Origin: an uncultured Porphyromonadaceae bacterium
Lineage (GTDB): Bacteria > Bacteroidota > Bacteroidia > Bacteroidales > Muribaculaceae
NCBI GenBank assembly: GCA_946187345.1
Contig: CAMHQD010000002.1
Coordinates: 34,394-98,393, forward strand
Length of the DNA stretch: 64,000 bases
Direction of reading: 5' to 3'
Shown in pieces: positions 9,030 through 16,934 of this stretch (its first letter is position 1; each line of letters starts with the position of its first letter). The notes beneath the pieces are model-generated. The model had not been told where the DNA came from. It saw nothing but the letters and a program-made list of their open reading frames with translations, and did no database searches. A program made the position numbers and the translations under genes.

Positions 9030-9635
9030 TTAAAAAGTGAACTCTCCCAGGCCCTGACGTGTTACAACAGGTTCATCGCCGGTGCAGTCAACTACGGTGC
9101 TTGGTATCAATGCTCCACGTCCCGCATCGATGACTATGTCGACTGAACTATCGTAGGTCTCGGCGATGAGCGAAGGCTCGCAACGATAGTCATCGTCCGG
9201 ACCCTGAACGCTTGTTGTTAGAATCGGGTTGCCAAGAGCCTCTTCTATGGCAAGAGCAATTTTGTTGTCAGGGATGCGGATTCCCACGCTGCGGCGACCC
9301 TTGAAGGCTTTAGGCAGTTTGCTCAACGCTGTGAAGATGAATGTGTATGGTCCTGGCAAAAATTGTTTCATCATTCGGAATTGGACATTGTCAAACTTGG
9401 CGTATTGCGCTACTTCACTAATATCTGAACAGATGATTGACAAATTTGTTTTAGCGGACTTCATATCCTTCAAAGCGCAGATGCGTTCGATGGCACTGTT
9501 GTTCATCGCGTCACAACCAAGAGCGTAGATGGTGTCCGTGGGATAAATGATAATGCCACCATCAGCAAGACAACGTGCGGCGGCATCGATGTGACGCCGG
9601 TTGATGTTGTTCTCGAGAATTTCCAGAATTTCCAT
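9030..9635 (-). CDS. YciO/Sua5/YrdC-family protein (threonylcarbamoyl-AMP synthase-like)
   Basis: A 201-residue YrdC-fold protein. It shows IIYPTDTIYALGCDA near the N-terminus, LKDMKSAKTNLSIICSD, PGPYTFIF, and VGIRIPDN, the conserved blocks of the family. The spacing and the KDMK segment resemble E. coli YciO more than TsaC, whose KxRxxxxP motif is better kept; so whether it makes threonylcarbamoyl-AMP for tRNA t6A is uncertain. It is the last gene of a minus-strand run (rlmH, msrA, B3/4 protein, this). Confidence 0.85.
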   Translation of the reverse strand: MEILEILENNINRRHIDAAARCLADGGIIIYPTDTIYALGCDAMNNSAIERICALKDMKSAKTNLSIICSDISEVAQYAKFDNVQFRMMKQFLPGPYTFIFTALSKLPKAFKGRRSVGIRIPDNKIALAIEEALGNPILTTSVQGPDDDYRCEPSLIAETYDSSVDIVIDAGRGALIPSTVVDCTGDEPVVTRQGLGEFTF

Positions 9636-9682
9636 TTTAGTTATTATTTAGCAACCACAAGTTGGTCGCATATGTGACTTCG

Positions 9683-10354
9683 TTAGTTATTGGGGATTAT
9701 TATGGTTGTTGAGATGTCGGTTGCCGATGCGTATTTTGTCAGTAGACGTGCGGTGAGAGCCATAGCCTCGTCAAGAGGCATCTCCGGTCCGAAAGCATTG
9801 ATACAGATGAGCACACGATGAGTGTCAAGAGTGAAGCACGTGCGTTGCTCATCACTTGTGGGAGTCGCGATGCCACCTATGGCATCACGCCAGACCGGCA
9901 TTCCAGCGATATTTAATTCACCACGACCGATACCGTGATAGACATCTGTCTCACGGCCAACGCCCATTGTGAGCGTGTCACCGGAAATTTTATCCGCATC
10001 AAGTCCACTGATAGGATAACCGCTTGTCATCGACACAAGGTTGACCAGATCGACGAGGGCCGTCAAACGGTATAACCCCAATCCGCGGATTATTCGCCGG
10101 CAAAGTTGCTCACTGGCCACTCTGTATCGCCCGGGGTCTTTGCCCAAAGCCCGATATAGGCGTCGCGTTGCGGCGATAGCGGGCCGTTGGTTCACCTGCA
10201 GTAACTCATAAGATGCTTTAACACAAGCGGCTTCTTGCTCGATTTCAGACCATAACTCGTCATTAGTAGGGGAGTTGCGGACGGTCGCAGTCACTACACC
10301 TATCTGAACATCAAGGCAACGGGATGTTATCCCTGTTTCTATGATGAAGTTCAT
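9683..10354 (-). CDS. B3/4 domain protein (PheRS beta-like)
   Basis: A 223-residue protein built on the B3/B4 domain of phenylalanyl-tRNA synthetase beta chain: ARKLYRALGKDPG-type motif seen as ATRRLYRALGKDPGRYR, then LVDLVNLVSMTSGYPI. Free-standing B3/4 proteins are thought to be trans-editing or amino-acid-binding factors, but function is unproven. The start is the ATG at 10354 (MNFIIETG); the frame continues further upstream but that would overlap msrA by over 100 bp. Confidence 0.75.
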   Translation of the reverse strand: MNFIIETGITSRCLDVQIGVVTATVRNSPTNDELWSEIEQEAACVKASYELLQVNQRPAIAATRRLYRALGKDPGRYRVASEQLCRRIIRGLGLYRLTALVDLVNLVSMTSGYPISGLDADKISGDTLTMGVGRETDVYHGIGRGELNIAGMPVWRDAIGGIATPTSDEQRTCFTLDTHRVLICINAFGPEMPLDEAMALTARLLTKYASATDISTTIIIPNN

Positions 10355-10370
10355 TCCAATAACAATAATA

Positions 10371-10880
10371 TCATTTGCGTAGGCGGCGAGCCAAATCAAA
10401 TAGTTCCTGTGAGAGGTGGCAATATCCGCCTGGATTCTTGTCAAGATAATCTTGATGGCGCTCGTCGGCCGCGACAAAATTGCGTAACGGTTCAACCTCT
10501 ACAACGATGGGACGATTATATCGTGCAGCGGTCTCATCAATCTTACGCTGAATAATTTCAAGGTCACTCGGGTCTATATAATAGATGCCTGTGCGGTAGC
10601 GCGTTCCCTCGTCCTCCCCCTGTTTATTGACGCTTGTCGGATCAATGGCTATCATAAAAATCCCCAATAACGAGTCAAGGCCAATTACCATAGGATTGTA
10701 GACGACGCGTACAGTTTCGGCATAGCCGGTCGCGTCAGTGTAAACTTCCTCATAAGTGGGGGCAATGATGTCGGAGTTGCCATTGGCGAAGCCGGTCGTT
10801 GTGTCAACGACTCCATCCAGTTGTTTCATCAGATGCTCAACGCCCCAAAAGCATCCTCCGGCAAGATAAATCTCTTTCAT
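10371..10880 (-). CDS. msrA: peptide-methionine (S)-S-oxide reductase MsrA
   Basis: Repairs methionine-S-sulfoxide in proteins and free methionine. From the ATG at 10880 (MKEIYLAGG) the product is 169 residues with the catalytic GCFWG motif at residues 9-13 (Cys10) at the extreme N-terminus as in cytosolic MsrA. Downstream conserved segments EVYTDATGYAETV and GYCH are present. Earlier in-frame ATGs (10928, 10979) would add a non-homologous tail overlapping rlmH. It sits between rlmH and the B3/4 gene on the minus strand. Confidence 0.92.
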   Translation of the reverse strand: MKEIYLAGGCFWGVEHLMKQLDGVVDTTTGFANGNSDIIAPTYEEVYTDATGYAETVRVVYNPMVIGLDSLLGIFMIAIDPTSVNKQGEDEGTRYRTGIYYIDPSDLEIIQRKIDETAARYNRPIVVEVEPLRNFVAADERHQDYLDKNPGGYCHLSQELFDLARRLRK

Positions 10881-10920
10881 ATTTGATGATTGTGAATAAT
10901 GATTTGTAATTAATCTTGCA

Positions 10921-11394
10921 TTATTCATGATGATATGGCTCGTTGTTAAGAATTGTGAACGCACGATATAATTGTTCAATGAAGATTAGCCTTACCATCT
11001 CGTGGTTGAATGTCATGCGGCTGAGTGACAGTTGACTGTCGGCACGGTCGTAAAGTGCTTGAGAGAAGCCGTATGGTCCACCTATAACAAAAACGAGACG
11101 CCGCAGGCCGCTCGCCATGCGTTTCTGGAGTTGTGTGGCGAATTCGGTGCTGGTTGGCTGCCGGCCACGCTCATCAAGCAGAACAACACGATCGCCAGCC
11201 TCTATGACTCGCAAGATGCGTTCACATTCGGCTACTTTCTGTTGGTCGCGGCTCATATTGCGATTATCCTTGATGTCTGCAATGATGTGCACATCCACTT
11301 GCGCATAATGCTTCAATCGTGATAAGTAGTTGTCAATACACGACTTAACGGCTATATTGGCAGTCCGACCGACGGCAATAAGGAAAAATTTCAT
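10921..11394 (-). CDS. rlmH: 23S rRNA (pseudouridine1915-N3)-methyltransferase RlmH
   Basis: A 157-residue SPOUT methyltransferase that N3-methylates pseudouridine 1915 in helix 69 of 23S rRNA. Hallmarks are LLDERGRQPTSTEFA, the knotted SAM site FVIGGPYGFS, and the C-terminal LSRMTFNHEMVRLIFIEQLYRAF. Length is exactly typical. A TAAATTTG -7 box lies 23 bp upstream, divergent from the nadC promoter about 30 bp further on. Confidence 0.95.
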   Translation of the reverse strand: MKFFLIAVGRTANIAVKSCIDNYLSRLKHYAQVDVHIIADIKDNRNMSRDQQKVAECERILRVIEAGDRVVLLDERGRQPTSTEFATQLQKRMASGLRRLVFVIGGPYGFSQALYDRADSQLSLSRMTFNHEMVRLIFIEQLYRAFTILNNEPYHHE

Positions 11395-11416
11395 TAATTC
11401 ACTAAATTTGGTGCTG

Positions 11417-11424
11417 CAAATTTA
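11417..11424 (-). promoter_or_regulatory. -7 box of rlmH
   Basis: Minus-strand TAAATTTG, matching the Bacteroidota -7 consensus, about 23 bp before the rlmH start. A TTG at the usual spacing is not visible. Confidence 0.5.
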
Positions 11425-11447
11425 GTGATATTTCGGAAAAATTGCAC

Positions 11448-11455
11448 TAACTTTG
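11448..11455 (+). promoter_or_regulatory. -7 box of nadC
   Basis: Plus-strand TAACTTTG, a full match to TAnnTTTG, 43 bp before the nadC ATG and back to back with the rlmH promoter. Confidence 0.6.
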
Positions 11456-11498
11456 CAGAAAATTTGAACAAACTTTTTCTGAAAGTTACTATATTGCT

Positions 11499-12347
11499 AT
11501 GAAAACTCGAGACGAACTAATTGACGCTCTCATTGACCTCGCTTTTGCCGAAGACATCGGTGATGGCGATGCCACTACATTGTGTTGCATACCGGCAGAT
11601 GCTATAGGTCGCCAACGATTGATTATCAAGGAAGAAGGCGTGCTGGCTGGCGTTGAGATAGCCAAGCGTGTTTTTAAACGTTTTGATCCCGATCTCCACT
11701 GCGAAGTGTTTATAACTGACGGTGCACGGGTCAAGCCCGGTGACATCGCTTTTGTGGTCACCGGTCGCGTCCGCTCATTGCTGCAGACAGAACGCTTGAT
11801 GCTCAACATCATGCAGCGCATGAGTGGTGTGGCGACAACAACAGCGCGCTATCAAGCACGGCTTGAAGGATTAAAGACCCTTGTGCTTGACACCCGCAAG
11901 ACCACGCCCGGAATGCGATTGCTTGAGAAAGAGGCTGTCGCCATTGGTGGCGGGCACAATCATCGTATCGGCTTGTTTGATATGATTTTGCTCAAGGATA
12001 ATCATGTCGATTTTGCCGGTGGCATTGTGCCGGCAATCGAAGCCGCACATAGTTGGTGTCACGATAATCGCAAGAACTTGAAGATTGAGATTGAAGTGCG
12101 CGACTTCGATGAGTTACAGCAGGTTCTCAATCATGGAGGTGTTGACCGCGTCATGCTCGACAATTTCACTGTTGAGGACACTCGTCGTGCTGTTGAACTG
12201 ATAGCAGGACGGGTTGAGACTGAATCGAGCGGTGGCATTACTATAGACACCTTGCGTGACTATGGTGAGTGTGGAGTTGACTATATTAGCGTTGGCGCGC
12301 TAACTCACTCTGTCAAATCATTAGATATGAGTTTTAAGGCATTTTAA
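11499..12347 (+). CDS. nadC: nicotinate-nucleotide pyrophosphorylase (quinolinate phosphoribosyltransferase)
   Basis: Converts quinolinate and PRPP to nicotinate mononucleotide, CO2 and PPi in de novo NAD synthesis. The 282-residue length is typical. Visible motifs: ERLMLNIMQRMSGVATTTARY, LDTRKTTPGMR (substrate-binding Arg/Lys), GGGHNHRIGLFDMILLKDNH, and the C-terminal SGGI...YISVGALTHSV phosphate-binding region. nadA and nadB are not in the window. A DUF4293 gene follows after ~43 bp. Confidence 0.96.
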   Translation: MKTRDELIDALIDLAFAEDIGDGDATTLCCIPADAIGRQRLIIKEEGVLAGVEIAKRVFKRFDPDLHCEVFITDGARVKPGDIAFVVTGRVRSLLQTERLMLNIMQRMSGVATTTARYQARLEGLKTLVLDTRKTTPGMRLLEKEAVAIGGGHNHRIGLFDMILLKDNHVDFAGGIVPAIEAAHSWCHDNRKNLKIEIEVRDFDELQQVLNHGGVDRVMLDNFTVEDTRRAVELIAGRVETESSGGITIDTLRDYGECGVDYISVGALTHSVKSLDMSFKAF

Positions 12348-12390
12348 GCCCAATCCTATTCTTTAACCGTTTTTGAAATCGCATTGCGTT

Positions 12391-12801
12391 ATGGTACTTC
12401 AACGCATTCAAACTGTTTACCTACTACTTGCGGCTACGCTGATGGCATTGCTCTTATTTTTGCCATCCGGCTCAAGTATTATCAACAACGCTTTCAACCT
12501 GCATATCGGCATTGTTAACGCGATTCTGGCAATCCTTGCTTTTATCCTCTGTGTCATAGCCACATTCAGTTACCGCAACCTTAGGCGTCAAGCCACTATC
12601 TGCGCCGTCACATTGCTCATTCAGTTATCTTTACTGGCCTTGATATGCAAGGATGCTTATCTCACTTATTCCAGCAATGATGGTGCTACGCCTTCGCCTT
12701 GGACGTTATGCTTGCCAGCGGCTATTGTGCTCGTTTGGCTTGGCCGTCGTGGAGTAATTGCCGACAAAAAACTTATCGAAAGCGCTGACCGCATTCGTTG
12801 A
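12391..12801 (+). CDS. DUF4293 family membrane protein
   Basis: A 136-residue product starting MVLQRIQTVYLLLAA, the usual start of this Bacteroidota-specific family, so the ATG at 12391 is preferred over one six codons upstream. Four hydrophobic helices are visible (about residues 4-24, 35-58, 65-86, 105-122) with an LRRQA-type basic loop. Function is unknown; homologues are small inner-membrane proteins. Confidence 0.8.
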   Translation: MVLQRIQTVYLLLAATLMALLLFLPSGSSIINNAFNLHIGIVNAILAILAFILCVIATFSYRNLRRQATICAVTLLIQLSLLALICKDAYLTYSSNDGATPSPWTLCLPAAIVLVWLGRRGVIADKKLIESADRIR

Positions 12802-12833
12802 TATATAAAAACGAAAAAACAGAAAACTGAGGT

Positions 12834-14162
12834 ATGATTACCGCAATGATTGTGATATTTGTCGCAGGCTATATTCTTATCGCTTGTGAGCATCCCATCA
12901 AGGTAAACAAGGCGACGTTTGCCTTGATCATGTGTGCCTTGCTATGGACCATATATGCCACCATGAGTGGCGATAGCAGCCACGATGTTCACGAGCATGT
13001 CCTGTATCAGCTTAGCGACACTTGCGAGATTCTATTTTTCCTTATCGGTGCCATGACTATTGTCGAAATCATAGACCGGTATGGCGGCTTCAACTTCATT
13101 ACCGACCACATCAAGGTCAACAACAAAGTGCACTTAATGTGGGCACTCTCCGCGTTGGCGTTCTTTATGAGCGCAGTGCTCGACAACATGACCACAACCA
13201 TCATCATGGTAATGATGTTGCGCCGATTGCTCAGCGACAAGGAGGAGCGATGGCTCTTTGCCGGCGTTATAGTTCTCGCGGCAAATAGTGGCGGCGCATG
13301 GTCGCCCATCGGCGATGTCACTACCATTATGCTTTGGATGGCCGATAAGGTCACTACAATCAAACTCATCACCGCATTAATTGTGCCTTGCATTGTCTCC
13401 GTCATTGTGCCTGTATGGATCGCGAGCCGCTGGGTAAAAGAGGGCGAAATCATGACCGTTGAGCACCGTGAGGACACCAATCGCCTTGCCGCCGAGCATC
13501 CACATTTAAGCCGCTGGATACTCGTCTCAGGTGTCATATGCCTTGTTTTTGTGCCGATTTTCAAGACACTGACCGGGCTGCCTCCTTTCATGGGTATGCT
13601 CCTCTCCCTTGGCGTCATGTGGCTGCTCACCGAGATTGTAATCAAACTCCTCAAGATTGACAAGAAACTTGGCGGTCGTGTGTCGCAGTGCATACGCAAT
13701 ATTGATATGACTACAATCATGTTCTTCCTCGGCATCCTCATGAGTGTTTCCGCACTCTCACAAGTCGGTATTCTTGGTGACATCGCTCGCATCATGAATG
13801 AGTCCATTCATGAGCCGTACATCATAGCCAGTTCAATCGGCGTTTTGTCGTCCGTTGTAGATAATGTGCCGCTTGTGTCCGCCTGCATCAAAATGTTCTC
13901 TGACCCCGCCACTATCAGTTCCATGGATGCCGCTTACGCCCTATTCTTTACCGAAGACGGCCTCTTCTGGCATCTGCTCACCTTTACGGCCGGCGTTGGT
14001 GGTAGCCTGCTCATCATCGGTTCAGCTGCAGGAGTTGTAGCAATGGGTATCGAGAAAATAGAATTTTTCTGGTACCTCAAGCGCATCTCTTTAATCGCTT
14101 TCTTAGGTTATCTGGCGGGTATCGCAACTATTTGGATAGAACACGTTACAATCGGCATCTGA
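12834..14162 (+). CDS. nhaD: Na+/H+ antiporter NhaD family
   Basis: A 442-residue secondary transporter of the ion-transporter superfamily with about 11-12 hydrophobic helices. Conserved family blocks include ALLWTIYAT, FFLIGAMTIVEIIDRYGGF, SAVLDNMTTTIIMVMMLRRL, NSGGAWSPIGDVTTIMLW and the second-half SSVVDNVPLVSA. The DNMTT and DNVP repeats are the two half-membrane hairpins that bind the ion. It exports Na+ (or Li+) in exchange for H+ and should work with TrkAH in ion balance. A strong hairpin terminator follows. Confidence 0.93.
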   Translation: MITAMIVIFVAGYILIACEHPIKVNKATFALIMCALLWTIYATMSGDSSHDVHEHVLYQLSDTCEILFFLIGAMTIVEIIDRYGGFNFITDHIKVNNKVHLMWALSALAFFMSAVLDNMTTTIIMVMMLRRLLSDKEERWLFAGVIVLAANSGGAWSPIGDVTTIMLWMADKVTTIKLITALIVPCIVSVIVPVWIASRWVKEGEIMTVEHREDTNRLAAEHPHLSRWILVSGVICLVFVPIFKTLTGLPPFMGMLLSLGVMWLLTEIVIKLLKIDKKLGGRVSQCIRNIDMTTIMFFLGILMSVSALSQVGILGDIARIMNESIHEPYIIASSIGVLSSVVDNVPLVSACIKMFSDPATISSMDAAYALFFTEDGLFWHLLTFTAGVGGSLLIIGSAAGVVAMGIEKIEFFWYLKRISLIAFLGYLAGIATIWIEHVTIGI

Positions 14163-14184
14163 CGATTGTGTAAACTAATAGCAG

Positions 14185-14217
14185 AAAACGGGCGCGTGAT
14201 GTCGTGTCCGTTTTTGT
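14185..14217 (+). terminator. rho-independent terminator after nhaD
   Basis: Arms 14185-14196 and 14203-14214 pair over 12 bp (two G-U pairs) around the loop TGATGT, and the right arm runs into a T tract. Confidence 0.75.
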
Positions 14218-14247
14218 CGCATTTAAGCACAAAAAATGTTAAATCAG

Positions 14248-14278
14248 TTGTGTGGTTGTTGTGAAAGTAGTAACTTTG
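14248..14278 (+). promoter_or_regulatory. promoter of ftsK
   Basis: TTG at 14248-14250, a 20-bp spacer and TAACTTTG at 14271-14278 form a full Bacteroidota sigma-type promoter, 33 bp before the ftsK start. Confidence 0.75.
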
Positions 14279-14311
14279 AACCTAAATTCACAACCTGTAT
14301 AGATTCTCAAT

Positions 14312-16906
14312 ATGGCTAAAGATATATTTAACTCCAACCCTGATATTTCTGGAGCACGACAGAGTGAAGAGAACAAGAATGAAGAACGTCGCAAGCAGGC
14401 GCAGCGCGACAGCCAGATGACCATATGGCAGCGCGTGGCCGCGTTCTTTACAAGTACCGCAGTGAGGTCAACCACAGGACTTGCGCTTGCGTTGTCGGGT
14501 ATGTTTCTCGCCGTGTCTTTCATCTCTTTCTTTTTTACCGACATCGCCGACCAGAGCCGTGTCGATAACTACACAGTGCTTGAGAATGCTGCGGAGCCGG
14601 ACCAGATTGAGAATGCCGGTGCCGCACTGGGCGCATGGTTAGCGCGTTTCTTCATCGCCGATGGTGTCGGCTTGGCAGCCTTTGTGCTCGTTGTATGGAG
14701 CATTGTGGTTGGATACAGAATGATGCGTGGGCGAGATAAGATACATTTCTTCCATTACTCGATGGTCGCCTTCATCAGCATCGTGGTTTGGTCCGTCATT
14801 ATCGGAGCAGTCACATTTGGCATCGGCAATGGCACTTTCCCATGGGGTGGCTATTTCGGTTTCTTTGTGAATAAATGGCTTTATGGACTTGTAAAGTGGT
14901 TCGGCATGATCGCCATCAATGTTCTGTTGTTTGTCATTTGGGTATATGTGTGTTCTAAGATGTTGCTTAGCCTGCGTGACCGCATGAAAGGTATCATTGA
15001 CCGGCATAGGACAACCGATGGCGATTCGCCAGACGATGACAACGAGCGTGGAGACGACTACATTGACGCCGATGATGAGGCCCCCACAACACATCCTGAC
15101 AAGCCTCACTCAGATAAATTCCAAAGCGCAATACCAAAGTCTGATGCAAATGTAGAACCTCAAACGTCACCTGTGGTGGACCCTCGGAAGGAGTCGGCGA
15201 CACACAATGAGGCCGCCGACGACAACATTGATAAACAACAGTCAAAAAAGCGCCCCCGTATGTCATCAAAACCTGTTGCCGATGGTGGCGCCACGACCGG
15301 TGAACCCGAGATGGAGCACGGTAAGATGGCCGACATTGTGACCGCTCGCAAGCCGACCAATCCCGGTGACCCGACAGGCGAATACATACACTACAAATTT
15401 CCCACTCTTGACCTGCTTGCCGACCGTACCATCAACACAAATAGTGTTGACATCGAGGAGCAAGAAGATAATAAACAGCGCATTATCGCCACTCTTGGTA
15501 ATTATGGCATTGCTATCAAGAGCATTGAGGTGCATGTAGGCCCGACTGTCACACTATTTGAGATAGTGCCGGAGGACGGCACGCGCATCAGCAAAATACG
15601 TGGGTTGGAAGACGATATAGCACTCAGCCTCAAGGCTATTGGCATACGCATTATAGCCCCAATGCCGGGACGCGGCACCATAGGTATTGAAATCCCCAAT
15701 CGCGATCCGCAAGTGGTGCCCATGCGTCAAGTGCTTGCAAGCAAGGCCTTCCAGGAGAGTAAGGCAAAATTGCCCATGTGCTTGGGATGCACAGTGAGCA
15801 ACGAGGTGTTTGTCGCTGACCTTACCAAGATGCCGCACCTGCTGGTTGCCGGCGCAACCGGCAAGGGCAAGAGTGTAGGCCTTAACGCAATCATCACTTC
15901 ATTGCTCTACAAGAAAGGTCCCAGCGAACTCAAACTCGTGCTGGTTGACCCCAAGCGTGTTGAGTTCAGCATCTATGCCGGCATAGAAAAATATTTCTTG
16001 GCGAAGGCACCCGGCGAAGACAGGGCTATCATCACCGATACTGACCGCGTGGTGCACACACTCAATTGCCTCGTGCAAGAGATGGAGAACCGATATGAAG
16101 TCCTTGAACAAGTGCATGTGCGCAACGTGCAGGACTACAATGACAAGTGGCGACGAGAGTTGCGTGAGGTGCGTGACGAGCATGGTGACAAAGTCTATCA
16201 CTTCATGCCATATATTGTGGCTGTGGTTGACGAGTTCAGCGACATGATTATGACCAGTGGCAAGGAAGTGGAGACTCCTATCGTGCGCATCGCGCAAAAG
16301 GCGCGTGCCGTGGGCATCCACATGATTATCGCCACACAGCGTCCGTCGGCTCAGGTCATCACCGGCCTGATTAAAGCGAACTTTCCTGGACGAGTGGCCT
16401 TTGCCGTTACCGCGCTTGTTGATAGCCGTATCATTCTGGATACCGGCGGCGCACAGCGGTTGATTGGACGAGGTGATATGCTTTTCCAGGTTGACGGAGA
16501 GACCACACGCCTGCAGTGCCCGTTTGTTGACACTCCCGAGGTGGAAAAAATATGCGAGTTTATCAAAGAGCAGGAGGATGCCGACAAGAACATCTACCAC
16601 GAGCAGACGTTTGAGTTGCCTGAGTATGTGGGCGGAACGGACAGTGCCGGAGGCAACGGCGAGCCAGTTAATGTGCGTGACCGGGACCCGCTCTTTGATC
16701 AGGCTCTTGACCTTGTGTTGCGTGGCGATACGGCGAGCACGTCGTCGTTGCAGCGTGCTCTGCAGGTGGGATTTGCCCGCGCCGGTCGCATTATGGACCA
16801 GATGGAAGCATTGGGCATCGTGGGCCCGGCAACCGGAGGCAAACCGCGCAAAGTGCTAATCCAGTCGCGTATGGACGTTGACCAGATGCTCGCCGCGCTT
16901 GGCTAA
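14312..16906 (+). CDS. ftsK: DNA translocase FtsK
   Basis: An 864-residue septal DNA pump. Four membrane helices lie within residues ~50-225, followed by a hydrophilic, acidic linker (about 230-350), the alpha/beta motor with Walker A GATGKGKS (514-521) and Walker B (IVAVVDEFSDM, ~640), and a C-terminal gamma winged helix (RALQVGFARAGRIMDQME) that reads KOPS-like sequences. It moves chromosome termini during division and activates XerCD. The LptF/G-type gene follows within 10-30 bp, then ribBA. Confidence 0.96.
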   Translation: MAKDIFNSNPDISGARQSEENKNEERRKQAQRDSQMTIWQRVAAFFTSTAVRSTTGLALALSGMFLAVSFISFFFTDIADQSRVDNYTVLENAAEPDQIENAGAALGAWLARFFIADGVGLAAFVLVVWSIVVGYRMMRGRDKIHFFHYSMVAFISIVVWSVIIGAVTFGIGNGTFPWGGYFGFFVNKWLYGLVKWFGMIAINVLLFVIWVYVCSKMLLSLRDRMKGIIDRHRTTDGDSPDDDNERGDDYIDADDEAPTTHPDKPHSDKFQSAIPKSDANVEPQTSPVVDPRKESATHNEAADDNIDKQQSKKRPRMSSKPVADGGATTGEPEMEHGKMADIVTARKPTNPGDPTGEYIHYKFPTLDLLADRTINTNSVDIEEQEDNKQRIIATLGNYGIAIKSIEVHVGPTVTLFEIVPEDGTRISKIRGLEDDIALSLKAIGIRIIAPMPGRGTIGIEIPNRDPQVVPMRQVLASKAFQESKAKLPMCLGCTVSNEVFVADLTKMPHLLVAGATGKGKSVGLNAIITSLLYKKGPSELKLVLVDPKRVEFSIYAGIEKYFLAKAPGEDRAIITDTDRVVHTLNCLVQEMENRYEVLEQVHVRNVQDYNDKWRRELREVRDEHGDKVYHFMPYIVAVVDEFSDMIMTSGKEVETPIVRIAQKARAVGIHMIIATQRPSAQVITGLIKANFPGRVAFAVTALVDSRIILDTGGAQRLIGRGDMLFQVDGETTRLQCPFVDTPEVEKICEFIKEQEDADKNIYHEQTFELPEYVGGTDSAGGNGEPVNVRDRDPLFDQALDLVLRGDTASTSSLQRALQVGFARAGRIMDQMEALGIVGPATGGKPRKVLIQSRMDVDQMLAALG

Positions 16907-16934
16907 ATTGTGAATTGTGCATCAAAGAATTAAA

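Noticed and set aside
13007..13807. 266-codon minus-strand ORF
   Set aside because: Antisense to nhaD; low-complexity Met/Ser/Arg-rich translation.
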